NCBI RefSeq assembly: GCF_018131005.1
Contig: NZ_JAFCJK010000004.1
Coordinates: 434,001 to 498,000, forward strand
Length of the DNA stretch: 64,000 nucleotides
Direction of reading: 5' to 3'
Source of the DNA: Bradyrhizobium lablabi
GTDB taxonomy: Bacteria > Pseudomonadota > Alphaproteobacteria > Rhizobiales > Xanthobacteraceae
Shown piece after piece: positions 34,041 through 42,639 of the stretch. The notes under the pieces were generated by a model. The model saw nothing but the letters and a program-made list of their open reading frames with translations, made no database searches and was not told the origin of the DNA. Every line of letters begins with the position of its first letter. Within the stretch, counting starts at the first letter, position 1. The translations under genes and the position numbers were made by a program.

Positions 34041-35552
34041 CTACCCCACCCGCCATTCCAGCATGCCGTCACCGGCCGTGACGATCTCGCCGAGCGTGCC
34101 GACCGGCGTGCGGTCCATGTTCTGCAGATGCGCCAGCGTTGCCGTGTTGCTCGCGGGGATACGGCCAAGCGTGCGCCGATCGTCTTCGGTCCGCAACATG
34201 GCGACGCCGTGCTCGACCTCGCCGTTGCCGCGGTAGATCACGGTGAAGGCCTCGACCTTGCCCTTGCCCTTGGCCTCGGTTGTGAAATCCGGCACCTTGC
34301 GGCGGTGGCGGTCGGCCTCTGCCTGCACGCTGGTGTCCTGCCTCAGCGCTTGCGTCGGCGCCTCGCGTGACAGCACGAGGCCATGATGCTTGGTGACGAA
34401 GCCGCCCTGGCCGTAGAGCAGGCCGAGCTTGCCGCCGCCGCGCAGCTTGCGCACCATCGCGCAGGCCGCATGCGTCATGTAGGTGTTGAGCGGCGCGCCG
34501 AAGAAAGTCAAACCGCCCGTCACCGTCGGCTGCACATCGGAGCCGAGACCCAGCGTGCGTCGCGCCATCTTCGGCACGCAGGGGAAGCAGCTATAGAGCT
34601 CGATCGCGTCGAACTTCCTGCCGTCGCCCTCGACGAGATCCATCACGGCTTTCAGCACCGCGGTTTGCGGATGGCTCTCGAAAAACTGGTCGCGGATCAG
34701 ATAGTCGCGCGGCTCTTCCGCCGAGGCGCCGCCGAGCGGATAGATCAGACGATCCTCCGGAACGCCGGCTGCCCGCGCCCTGGCAAGGCTCGTCATGAGC
34801 AGCGCGCTACCCATGTTCACGGTCGGGTTCGCCACCATCAGTTTCGTGTAAGGCCAGGCGATCAACCGGTTGTCCGGTGTCGGCGTGGTGATCTCGTCGC
34901 CGGTAAAGCGCTTCTTCAGCCAGGAGTTTGGATTGTCGGCAGCGACCCGCGCATAGGTCGACCACAGCTCTCCCGACTCCTTCAGCGCCTCGCGCGGCGT
35001 CTGGCCCCAATGCGCCGATGTCGCGGATTCATACAACGGATAGACAGTGATCGGACGGAACACGCCGAGCGCAACCGCCATCGGCTTCTGAAACGCCGCG
35101 CCGCGCTTCGGCTCCTCGACGTCATGCGCGAACGGCGTCCAGGGCAATTCGACGCCGGCGCGCTGTGCTTTGGTGGCGGTCGATTGCGCCTCTGCGCCGC
35201 AGACCGCGGCGACGCTGCATTCGCCGCGCGCGATGCGCTGCGCCGCCTCGTGCAGATAGCGGATCGGGCTCTCGCCGCCGACCGGGCCATAATAGAGATG
35301 CGAGGGAGCAACGCCGAGACGCTGCGCGAGCAGCTTCTCGGGATCGCGATAGCGCCAGCTCAGGAAGTTGACGACATCGAGCGACTGGATGTCGCCGAGC
35401 AGCCTTGCGCCGCTGTCCGTCTCCGCCCGTCTCAGCGCCTCCTCCAGCAGCGCGAGCGGCTCGAGGCCATCGGCGACGTCCTTCGGGCGGTCGACGACCT
35501 CGCCGACGCCGACGATGACGGGGATCCGGTCTTCGGGGATGCTGTTCGACAT
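34041..35552 (-). CDS. SCP2-thiolase-like protein without catalytic cysteines (TLP1-like)
   Basis: A 503-residue thiolase-fold protein, commonly annotated as acetyl-CoA acetyltransferase. The nucleophile position reads YGPVGGESPIRYLHEAA, with Glu94 where thiolases have Cys, and the C-terminal CxGGG region reads GLLYGQGGFVTKH, without cysteine. An extra C-terminal domain of about 90 residues follows. These are hallmarks of the SCP2-thiolase-like type 1 group, whose reaction is not ordinary thiolysis. The start at 35552 matches the family; ribosome site weak. It lies downstream of the nitronate monooxygenase-like gene on the same strand, across a family B repeat. Confidence 0.82.
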   Translation of the reverse strand: MSNSIPEDRIPVIVGVGEVVDRPKDVADGLEPLALLEEALRRAETDSGARLLGDIQSLDVVNFLSWRYRDPEKLLAQRLGVAPSHLYYGPVGGESPIRYLHEAAQRIARGECSVAAVCGAEAQSTATKAQRAGVELPWTPFAHDVEEPKRGAAFQKPMAVALGVFRPITVYPLYESATSAHWGQTPREALKESGELWSTYARVAADNPNSWLKKRFTGDEITTPTPDNRLIAWPYTKLMVANPTVNMGSALLMTSLARARAAGVPEDRLIYPLGGASAEEPRDYLIRDQFFESHPQTAVLKAVMDLVEGDGRKFDAIELYSCFPCVPKMARRTLGLGSDVQPTVTGGLTFFGAPLNTYMTHAACAMVRKLRGGGKLGLLYGQGGFVTKHHGLVLSREAPTQALRQDTSVQAEADRHRRKVPDFTTEAKGKGKVEAFTVIYRGNGEVEHGVAMLRTEDDRRTLGRIPASNTATLAHLQNMDRTPVGTLGEIVTAGDGMLEWRVG

Positions 35553-35588
35553 TCTTGCTGTTTCACTCTTTGAATTGGAACGAAGTTG

Positions 35589-35697
35589 CCATTGCGAGCG
35601 AAGCAATCCATGCCTCAACGCGGGGCAGGTGGATTGCTTCGTCGCTTCAGCGCAAAATTGCTTTGCAATTTTGTCGCGAACTCCTCGCAACGACGGG
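35589..35697. repeat. family B repeat with nested hairpin
   Basis: The outer arms are CATTGCGAGCGAAGCAATCCATG and GGATTGCTTCGTCGCTTC...CTCGCAACGACGG. This copy carries about 25 extra bases containing a perfect 9-bp hairpin, CAAAATTGC (35653-35661) with GCAATTTTG (35665-35673), absent from the other copies. Confidence 0.75.
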
Positions 35698-35703
35698 GCA
35701 CTT

Positions 35704-36837
35704 TCACTCCGCCATCAGCGCGTTCATGTGCTCGACGGCTTCGATGAAATCTTCCTTGAATTCCTGCACCACGGCTGTGGCCGACTTGACGCTGTCGATC
35801 AGGCCGACGCCCTGGCCGACGAAGTAGCTCACGAGGTCGCGCGCCTTCTCGTTGCCGGCGGCCGCGGCGCGGTCGATCGAGTTGAAGGCATCGCGGCTGA
35901 CGATGCTTTGCAGCGGCATCGGCAGTGCGCCGGGGCTGTCGGGCGAGCGATCCCACGCATCGGTCCAGACCGAGCGGAGCTGCCGCGCCGGCTTGCCGGT
36001 GCGGCCCTTCGAGCGCACCGCGTCGCGCGAGGACGCCGCGATCATCTTCTCGCGGAAGATCTCCGACGTCTCCGACTCGACGGTCGCAAGCCACACCGAG
36101 CCGGTCCAGACACCGGCCGCGCCCATCGCCATGCAGGCAGCCATCTGCCGGCCCGTCATGATGCCGCCGGCTGCCAGCACCGGCACGTCGCGGATCGGTT
36201 TGATCGCCTTGATCACTTCGGGCACCAGCACCATGGTCGAGACTTCGCCGCAATGGCCCCCGGCCTCGGTACCCTGCACGACGAGGATATCGACGCCGGC
36301 CGCGACCTGGCGCAGCGCATGCTCCTTGGCGCCGACAAGGGCCGCGACCGGGACGCCATGTTTCCTGCCGCGGTCGATCATCGCCTTTGGCGGCACGCCC
36401 AGCGCATTCGCTATCAGCCTGATCGGGTGACGGAAGGAGACGTCGAGCAGTTCAAGCGCGGTCTCCGCATCGAACGGTTGCGGCTGGTTGTCGGCGACGC
36501 TTTTCGTCGAGAGCTCGATGCCATGCTTCTTCAGGAGATTGCGGGTGAAGTCGCGATGCTCCTGCGAGATGCGTGCTTCGAGCGCCTTCCACGTGACGTT
36601 CTTCTCGCCCGCGGTCGAGATGTTCTCGGGTATCAGCACGTCGACTCCATAGGGCTTTCCGTCGACATGGTCGTCGATCCAGCTCAGCTCCTGCTCGAGC
36701 GTCTCCGGCGAATGCGCGGTCGCGCCGAGTACGCCGAAGCCGCCGGCGCGGCTGACTGCGGCCACAACGTCCCGGCAATGGCTGAAGGCGAGCAGCGGAA
36801 ACTCGATTCCCAGCATGTCGGAGATCGGTGACTTCAT
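35704..36837 (-). CDS. nitronate monooxygenase family protein
   Basis: A 377-residue FMN-dependent TIM-barrel protein of the nitronate monooxygenase/2-nitropropane dioxygenase family. The phosphate and FMN-binding stretches are VVQGTEAGGHCGEVSTMVL near residues 186-204 and VPVLAAGGIMTGRQMAACMAMGA near 221-243; the N-terminus has the family SRAGGFGVLGA. Family members oxidise alkyl nitronates or, in some branches, act as enoyl reductases, so the substrate is open. GGGAGGG lies nine bases before the start at 36837. The 285-base gap to the divergent GST gene shows no clear feature. Confidence 0.85.
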   Translation of the reverse strand: MKSPISDMLGIEFPLLAFSHCRDVVAAVSRAGGFGVLGATAHSPETLEQELSWIDDHVDGKPYGVDVLIPENISTAGEKNVTWKALEARISQEHRDFTRNLLKKHGIELSTKSVADNQPQPFDAETALELLDVSFRHPIRLIANALGVPPKAMIDRGRKHGVPVAALVGAKEHALRQVAAGVDILVVQGTEAGGHCGEVSTMVLVPEVIKAIKPIRDVPVLAAGGIMTGRQMAACMAMGAAGVWTGSVWLATVESETSEIFREKMIAASSRDAVRSKGRTGKPARQLRSVWTDAWDRSPDSPGALPMPLQSIVSRDAFNSIDRAAAAGNEKARDLVSYFVGQGVGLIDSVKSATAVVQEFKEDFIEAVEHMNALMAE

Positions 36838-37122
36838 GGATCGATTCCCTCCCGGCGGCAGCCTTTTTCGAAGCCGCATTTCTTGCTTTGAGCGGCAATG
36901 GCCCTTGCGACGCTATCCCAACACGGACGGCCAAGCCAAGCCGCTTTCGCAGACCGCCATCTTGCGTGCAGGCGCCGGCGGCACGGCGGTGGAGCGATGC
37001 ATTCCGCAAGGTAAAATATGCAACAGCGGCCGCCGCGATCACGGTCCGAAGGATACATGCCTTGCTATTCATGATTTGAACTTTAGCTAACACTGACGCG
37101 CCCTCGCGCCGGAGCCATTTGC

Positions 37123-38001
37123 ATGACCGACATACCCGCCTACGAGCCGCCCAAAGTCTGGACCTGGAACAAGGAGAGCGGCGGGCGCTTTGCCAGCATC
37201 AACCGTCCGATTGCGGGCCCCACGCACGAGAAGGAACTGCCGGTTGGCCGACATCCGCTGCAGCTTTACTCGCTGGCGACGCCGAACGGCGTGAAGGTCA
37301 CGGTGATGCTGGAGGAGCTACTGGCGCTCGGCCACAAGGGCGCCGAATACGATGCCTGGCTGATCAAGATCGATGGCAACCAGTTCGGCAGCGGGTTTGT
37401 CGCCGTGAATCCGAACTCGAAGATTCCGGCGCTGATGGACCGCAGCGGCCCCGAGCCGATCCGCGTGTTCGAGTCGGGTTCGATCCTGGTCTATCTCGCC
37501 GAGAAATTCGGCGCGTTGCTGCCGACCGACGTCAAGACGCGCGCGGAAACCTTCTCCTGGCTGTTTTGGCAAATGGGAGCGGCGCCCTATCTCGGCGGCG
37601 GCTTCGGCCATTTCTACGCATATGCGCCGGCCAAGATCGAATACGCCATCGACCGCTTTGCGATGGAAGTGAAGCGCCAGCTCGATGTGCTCAACCGCCG
37701 GCTCGCCGACAACGAATATCTCGCGGGGGACGTCTATACGATCGCGGACATCGCGGTGTGGCCGTGGTACGGCGGCCTGGCAAAAGGCCTGCTCTATGGC
37801 GCCGGCGAATTCCTCTCCGTTCACGAATACAAGAACGTGCAGCGCTGGACCGACGCGATCGCCGCGCGGCCGGCGGTGAAGCGCGGCCGCATGGTCAACC
37901 GCACTTGGGGCGAGCCGTCGAGCCAACTGCACGAACGCCACGACGCCGGCGATTTCGAGACCATGACGCAGGACAAGATCGGAGAGGCGGTCGCGTCGTA
38001 A
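37123..38001 (+). CDS. YghU-type glutathione S-transferase
   Basis: A 292-residue GST of the Nu/YghU class. These enzymes bind two glutathiones and show disulfide-bond reductase activity. The N-terminal extension (VWTWNKESGGRFASINRPIAG) and the thioredoxin-like domain motif LYSLATPNGVKVTVMLEELL, with Thr-Pro-Asn near the glutathione thiol, are typical. NSKIPALMD (cis-Pro) and ESGSILVYLAEKFG complete the G-site, and an all-helical C-terminal domain follows. It stands alone and is divergent from the nitronate monooxygenase-like gene. Confidence 0.9.
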   Translation: MTDIPAYEPPKVWTWNKESGGRFASINRPIAGPTHEKELPVGRHPLQLYSLATPNGVKVTVMLEELLALGHKGAEYDAWLIKIDGNQFGSGFVAVNPNSKIPALMDRSGPEPIRVFESGSILVYLAEKFGALLPTDVKTRAETFSWLFWQMGAAPYLGGGFGHFYAYAPAKIEYAIDRFAMEVKRQLDVLNRRLADNEYLAGDVYTIADIAVWPWYGGLAKGLLYGAGEFLSVHEYKNVQRWTDAIAARPAVKRGRMVNRTWGEPSSQLHERHDAGDFETMTQDKIGEAVAS

Positions 38002-38087
38002 AGGGCGCCAAGCTAAGGCGAGCCGGATTATTGACTGATGCCAGGCTCGTCTCCCTTGGGCGGCGGCTTCTCAGCAAGGCGGCTTGG

Positions 38088-38918
38088 TCATCCCGCAGAC
38101 ACAACAAGCCTGCCTTGCGATAATTGGAGAAGTGCAGGTCGATAAGGTGGGTAGGGGTCGTCGTCGTCCGGGAGAGCACAGTACCCAAATTCCTGCTGTA
38201 TGCGCTGTATCTCCACAACGCGTTCATTCAACCGCTGCAAATGCTCCAGCGACCTCGCCTTCCAGTAGTGAAACTTTTCGTGCGCCAGAGGCACGAATGC
38301 GGTGCCAAAAAGTGTGGGATCAGGAACAATTGTTCGCCCGAGAAGAAGAAACTTGTCAGAACCGACGACGACGAGGGTGGCATAGCGACGGCTGCCGTTC
38401 ACCCTCAGTCCATCGAGCGACAATTCGCACAGCTTGCTGAAATATGGCTCCTGCCGCCAACGGTCAGGACAACCGAGATCGACCTGCACGTTGAGCGCGT
38501 CCAGGCCGAAATGCAGCACCATGCCGATCTGGTCGGGATACCAGTCGTCGCCGAGATGACCTTGTACCCACACGCAGTTGAACGACCGGCACATTCGCGG
38601 ACGGTCGTCGTAGATCGTGCATCCTTTGCCCAGGTCACAATACTGACACACCTGGTTGACCGGTTTCCGGACATCCGTCACTTCGAGCACCGTGCAGCAC
38701 AGCGAGCATGATCCACATTGCCGGACGTTCGGTGCCGTCGTCCGTGCGCCAAGTGCCCAGAGGCCCTTGCTCTCGCGAAAAAGCAGCTTCTGCTTTTCGA
38801 GAGACTGTAGCGCACGTTCGACTTTGAGGCGGGATAACCCTGTCTTGTCGACAATACCCTTAAATGTCGTCGCGCCGCTTTCGACGGCGCGAACGACCAA
38901 CAACGTCAGTTGATCCAT
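38088..38918 (-). CDS. HTH plus YkgJ-type cysteine-cluster protein
   Basis: A 276-residue protein with two parts. Residues 1-60 form a probable winged helix (FKGIVDKTGLSRLKVERALQSLEKQKLLF). Residues 66-120 form a cysteine cluster of the YkgJ/Fe-S-Zn chelating type: Cys68, 71, 74, 75, 91, 94, 100, 110 and 115, within QCGSCSLCC, CQYCDLGKGC and RPRMCRSFNC. The rest is unassigned. The YkgJ part is thought to bind iron or zinc; joined to a DNA-binding domain it could be a metal-responsive regulator, which is inference. The start at 38918 has only a weak ribosome site; a longer N-terminus (to 39065) is possible. Confidence 0.75.
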   Translation of the reverse strand: MDQLTLLVVRAVESGATTFKGIVDKTGLSRLKVERALQSLEKQKLLFRESKGLWALGARTTAPNVRQCGSCSLCCTVLEVTDVRKPVNQVCQYCDLGKGCTIYDDRPRMCRSFNCVWVQGHLGDDWYPDQIGMVLHFGLDALNVQVDLGCPDRWRQEPYFSKLCELSLDGLRVNGSRRYATLVVVGSDKFLLLGRTIVPDPTLFGTAFVPLAHEKFHYWKARSLEHLQRLNERVVEIQRIQQEFGYCALPDDDDPYPPYRPALLQLSQGRLVVSAG

Positions 38919-39173
38919 TTTCTTGTTCTTGGCCGGCTTGTTTCTTGTGCCTGGTTCTTGAGCAGCGGCAGATTGCGAAGTGTGCCAGCATCCGAGGCAA
39001 ATCACGGACGATGGCGAACCCTCGTAGTCATCATATCCGCGAGGACAAAATGTCGCGCCTGACAAACGTGCATGAGATAGTTGCGCAAATGAAGGATCAT
39101 CTGCGGCGGACTGAATCAGCCCCGGTGCAACGTTCCTTCGCCGCCCCGTTTCAAGAGCCGCTGATAATGCTCT

Positions 39174-39497
39174 CTAGCTTGCCGGTGGCTTTCCGGACGC
39201 ACTGCCGTCATCCGAAGCCAGCAGGTCGTCATACTCGGGATACTTCTTCATGAAGCTGCGGATGAAATCGCATTCGACTGTGAGCTCGCGTCGCTGCGTC
39301 CGCACCGCGTCGAGCGCCGCGCGCCCAAGCTTCGAGCCGATGCCTTGGCCGCCAAGCTCCGGCGGCACCTCGGTGTGGACCAGTGTGATCGCACCGGGTG
39401 ATTTCCGGTAAACAACGAAGGCGACCTTGCCGCCGACGTCGAGTTCGAACCGGCTGAGTGCTTGGTTGTCACGAAAATTGTCGATCATATGGGACAT
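39174..39497 (-). CDS. small GNAT-like N-acetyltransferase (COG2388 type)
   Basis: A 107-residue single-domain protein of the short GNAT-like group (YidJ/NATD1-type). Characteristic are the beta strand GKVAFVVYRKSPGAITLVHTEVP and the acetyl-CoA loop GGQGIGSKLGRAALDAVR; ECDFIRSFMKKYPEYDDLL is the conserved C-terminal tyrosine-containing tail. The substrate is unknown. It follows the SGNH hydrolase by 18 bases on the same strand. The preceding 255-base gap (38919-39173) holds only a weak small frame. Confidence 0.8.
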   Translation of the reverse strand: MSHMIDNFRDNQALSRFELDVGGKVAFVVYRKSPGAITLVHTEVPPELGGQGIGSKLGRAALDAVRTQRRELTVECDFIRSFMKKYPEYDDLLASDDGSASGKPPAS

Positions 39498-39515
39498 CCG
39501 TTTTTCGGGAACATG

Positions 39516-40004
39516 TCAGCGAATCCGGGCGGCGATTTGCTCGGCGACCCTGCGATGGCCTTCCGCGGTCATGTGGATTCCGTCGGGCTGCCGCAGGCCG
39601 CTCCGAAGCGCTGACAGGACGTATCCATCGGCTTCGATTGTCCGGATGCCGCGCGCGTGCAGTCGTCTTCGTATCTCGGTCCTGTTGGCTTGCGCCTCCG
39701 TCGCACTCATTCCTTTCATGGCATCATTGCCGGCGATCTGAAGAATGACGATCCTGGTCCCGGGTGGCGCCGCGCTTGACAATCTGGCGAGCATGCCGGC
39801 CGTGGTGTCGCCGCTGACGCCTGCATTGCTGACCGACATCGGCCGGCCCCGCGCGCGCAACATTGCTTCCACCAGGGCCGGAAACGCCGCTGAAGCGCCG
39901 ACACCGTATCCGGCTGTGCTGCTGGCGCCGAGCGCCACAATCTGTGCACGGGCGTGGGCGGTGGAAACGGTGAGGAGGAAGACGATCGCGAGAAGTCTGA
40001 ACAT
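39516..40004 (-). CDS. SGNH/GDSL hydrolase, arylesterase-like, exported
   Basis: A 162-residue lipase/esterase of the SGNH fold (TesA-like). An N-terminal signal peptide MFRLLAIVFLLTVSTAHARA indicates export to the periplasm. Block I reads VALGASSTAGYG, with Ala in place of the usual Asp of GDS but the serine kept. Block II glycine is in NAGVSGDTT, block III asparagine in IAGNDAM, and block V Asp-x-x-His in DGIHMTAEGH. All catalytic residues are therefore present. It sits between the flavin reductase and acetyltransferase genes on the same strand. Confidence 0.85.
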   Translation of the reverse strand: MFRLLAIVFLLTVSTAHARAQIVALGASSTAGYGVGASAAFPALVEAMLRARGRPMSVSNAGVSGDTTAGMLARLSSAAPPGTRIVILQIAGNDAMKGMSATEAQANRTEIRRRLHARGIRTIEADGYVLSALRSGLRQPDGIHMTAEGHRRVAEQIAARIR

Positions 40005-40048
40005 GATGGCAAACCGTCATTGCGCCGCAGATCAGCCGTGGCCGCCGG

Positions 40049-40666
40049 CTACCTCGTCGTTACACCCTCCGCCGCCGGAAACACCACGCGGTCGTCGGTG
40101 CGGCAATATCGGTCCGCGAACATGCGGCCCATCGGATGATAGCGCTCCATGTGCACGCGCATCGCCTTGGCGTCCCACAATTCATCGCGGATGTAGAAAT
40201 TGACGCCTTCACCCATGATGAGCTGCCGGTCACCGTTCACGTCGATCAGCTTCCAGGTCCTGCACTCCATCGCCCAGGGCGTGTCGGTGAGCCGCGGCAC
40301 CGCAACCTTGCTGGAGGGCGCGAGCTTCAGCCCGAGATAATTTGGCTCGCCGATCTCGGGCGGAAAATCGCCGCTGCTCTCGTGCATTGCCCGCGCCAAG
40401 GGTTCGTCGGCGATGTTGACCACGAACTCGCCCGATCGCTGGATGTTGGTGAGCGTGTCCTTTTCGCGGCCGTCGGGGCGCCGGTTGACCGCGAACATGC
40501 AGAGCGGTGGATCCTCGCAGAACACGTTGAAGAAGCTGAACGGCGCGGCGTTCACCACACCGCCCGGGCTGACGCTCGTCACCCAGGCGATCGGCCGCGG
40601 TAGCACGAAGGAGGTCAGGACCTTGTAGCGTTCGCGCTGGGTCAGATCGCTGGGGGCGTATTCCAT
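40049..40666 (-). CDS. flavin reductase family protein (FMN-binding split barrel)
   Basis: A 205-residue flavin reductase-like protein. The FMN-binding split barrel is shown by LPRPIAWVTSVSPGGVVNAAPFSFF and DTLTNIQRSGEFVVNIAD, a pattern common to flavoprotein reductases that supply reduced flavin to oxygenases. The C-terminal RYHPMGRMFADRYCRTDD is typical of this branch. It is the last gene of a possible minus-strand run SDR, VOC, acyl-CoA dehydrogenase, flavin reductase; the gap after the dehydrogenase is 70 bases. A partner oxygenase is not identified. Confidence 0.82.
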   Translation of the reverse strand: MEYAPSDLTQRERYKVLTSFVLPRPIAWVTSVSPGGVVNAAPFSFFNVFCEDPPLCMFAVNRRPDGREKDTLTNIQRSGEFVVNIADEPLARAMHESSGDFPPEIGEPNYLGLKLAPSSKVAVPRLTDTPWAMECRTWKLIDVNGDRQLIMGEGVNFYIRDELWDAKAMRVHMERYHPMGRMFADRYCRTDDRVVFPAAEGVTTR

Positions 40667-40736
40667 GGGAGGGTTCCGGAAGAGCGTAGGGCAGGCCAGC
40701 GAAGCGTAACTCGCCCCACGCTTCGATGAAGCGCGT

Positions 40737-42011
40737 TTACGGCATGCTGAGCTCGTGCCGGCCGACCACCATCCAGTGCACTTCGTCGGGGCCGTCGGCG
40801 AAGCGGAGATGGCGGACGTCCTGGTACATTTCGGCGAGCGGCGTCCATTGCGAGATGCCGGTCGCCCCATGCATCTGGATCGCCTGGTCGATCACCTTGC
40901 AGGCGCGCTCGGGGATCATGGCCTTGACCATGGAGACCCAGACGCGCGCTTCCTTGTTGCCAAGTACGTCCATCGCCTTCGCGGCCTTCAGCACCATCAG
41001 CCGCATCGCCTCGATCTCGCAGCGGGCCTGCGCGATGATCTGCGTGTTGCCTCCGAGATGAGCGATCTTCTTGCCGAAAGCCTCGCGAGTGAGGCCACGC
41101 TGTACCATCATGTCGAGCGCCTTCTCGGCCTTGCCGATGGTGCGCATGCAGTGATGGATGCGCCCGGGGCCGAGGCGGACCTGCGAGATCTCGAAGCCGC
41201 GGCCTTCGCCGAGCAGGATGTTCTCCTTCGGTACCCGCACGTTGTTGAAGCGCAGATGCATGTGGCCGCGCGGCGCATGATCGTGGCCGAACACGTGCAT
41301 GGGCCCGAGGATTTCGACGCCGGGCGTATCCTTCGGCACCAGGATCTGCGATTGCTGCTTGCTCGGCGGCGCGTCGGGATTGGTCTTCACCATCACGATC
41401 ATGATCTTGCAACGGGGGTCGCCGAGACCGGAGATGTAATATTTCTCGCCGTTGATCACCCATTCGTCGCCGACGAGCCTTGCAGTGGTCGAGATGTTCT
41501 TGGCATCCGACGAGGCGACGTTCGGCTCGGTCATTGCATAGGCCGAGCGGATTTCGCCTGACAGCAGCGGCTTCAGCCACTTCTCCTTCTGCTCCTTGGT
41601 TCCGACGCGCTCCAGCACCTCCATATTACCGGTGTCGGGCGCCGAGCAGTTCATGGTTTCCGAAGCGAGCGGGCTCTTGCCGAGCTCGGCGGCGATATAG
41701 GCGTAGTCGAGGTTCTTCAGGCCTTCGCCGGTCTCGGCATCGGGCAGGAAGAAGTTCCAGAGGCCGACTTCCTTGGCCTTGTCCTTGGCTTTCTGGAGCA
41801 CCTCGAGCTGCGCCGGCGTAAAGCTCCAGCGATCGGTCTTCTTCTCGCCGTGCCTGTAGAACTCGACGGACATCGGCTCGACCACGTCGCGGATGAACTG
41901 CTTCACATGGTCGTAAAGCGGCCGGACCTGGTCCGACATGCGCAGGTCGTTGAGCTCGTCGCCTGGGTTGAGCGTGTAGTTCGTCGTGCGGGGCACATAG
42001 GCGTGTTTCAT
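40737..42011 (-). CDS. ACAD10/ACAD11-type acyl-CoA dehydrogenase family enzyme
   Basis: A 424-residue flavoprotein of the acyl-CoA dehydrogenase fold. The stretch NCSAPDTGNMEVL (121-133), MTEPNVASSDA (160-170) and GRGFEISQVRLGPGRIHHCMR (270-290) agrees closely with the dehydrogenase half of animal ACAD11 as I remember it. The usual catalytic-glutamate segment (EGT) reads ADGPDEVH (405-412), placing Asp406 there, as in ACAD10/11. Those enzymes eliminate phosphate from 4-phosphoacyl-CoA rather than simply dehydrogenating. GGAGG lies eight bases before the ATG. The kinase they are fused to in animals is encoded separately at 44371. Confidence 0.9.
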   Translation of the reverse strand: MKHAYVPRTTNYTLNPGDELNDLRMSDQVRPLYDHVKQFIRDVVEPMSVEFYRHGEKKTDRWSFTPAQLEVLQKAKDKAKEVGLWNFFLPDAETGEGLKNLDYAYIAAELGKSPLASETMNCSAPDTGNMEVLERVGTKEQKEKWLKPLLSGEIRSAYAMTEPNVASSDAKNISTTARLVGDEWVINGEKYYISGLGDPRCKIMIVMVKTNPDAPPSKQQSQILVPKDTPGVEILGPMHVFGHDHAPRGHMHLRFNNVRVPKENILLGEGRGFEISQVRLGPGRIHHCMRTIGKAEKALDMMVQRGLTREAFGKKIAHLGGNTQIIAQARCEIEAMRLMVLKAAKAMDVLGNKEARVWVSMVKAMIPERACKVIDQAIQMHGATGISQWTPLAEMYQDVRHLRFADGPDEVHWMVVGRHELSMP

Positions 42012-42171
42012 TCATTATCCTCCCATACGCGAGATGCGCGTTGCCGCAGACAATAAACGTGGGCGCCGAGAAGCGCGAGCGCGCATTTTCGGCTCGATCA
42101 CTGCCGCATCACGGAATATCGCGACGGCGTTTAAAACGCTGTTTGATCGCCGTCGGTTCTACGGCTTGGGT

Positions 42172-42549
42172 TCAACCCAGCCGGTGCATCGCGCACAGCT
42201 TGTTGCCGTCGAGGTCGCGAAGATAGGCGAGGTAGAGCTTGCCGACCGAGCCTTCCCGCACGCCCGGCGGATTCTCGCAGGACTTGCCGCCATTGGCGAT
42301 GCCTGCCGCGTGCCAGGCTTCGACCTGCTCCGGCGAGTTGCAGGTAAAGCCGATCGTGCCACCGTTGGCCGGCGTCGCCGCTTCGCCATTGATTGGCTTG
42401 GAAACCGAGAACACGCCGGTCTTGGTGATGTAGAAAATGCGCTGACCGTCGACCCTGGCCGGCCGGACATCGAGCGTGCCGAGCAGCGCGTCATAGAACG
42501 CCTTGGCCTTGTCGAGGTCGTTGGTGCCGACCATCACGTGTGAAAACAT
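42172..42549 (-). CDS. VOC family (glyoxalase/bleomycin resistance-like) protein
   Basis: A 125-residue vicinal-oxygen-chelate protein. It opens with FSHVMVGTNDLDKAKAFYDALLG, the first betaalphabetabetabeta unit, with His4 as a likely metal ligand. The second unit contains YLAYLRDLDGNKLCAMHR. Members include glyoxalase I, fosfomycin-resistance and epimerase-type enzymes, so the reaction is not assignable; methylmalonyl-CoA epimerase is unlikely at this length. It lies between an SDR and the ACAD11-like gene on the same strand with gaps of 90 and 160 bases. Confidence 0.8.
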   Translation of the reverse strand: MFSHVMVGTNDLDKAKAFYDALLGTLDVRPARVDGQRIFYITKTGVFSVSKPINGEAATPANGGTIGFTCNSPEQVEAWHAAGIANGGKSCENPPGVREGSVGKLYLAYLRDLDGNKLCAMHRLG

Positions 42550-42639
42550 CTTGAGCGCCCTCCCGATTGCATTGGCTGTGGACTACACGCTAACAGCACA
42601 TTTGTCGATACGGAAGCGCGACGGGCACCGGCGCGGGGA

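Noticed and set aside
39050..39253. 67-codon plus-strand frame starting MSRLTNVHEIVAQ, with GAGGA upstream
   Set aside because: Ribosome site is suggestive, but the frame runs antisense into the acetyltransferase gene and ends in a basic low-complexity tail. Not enough to call.
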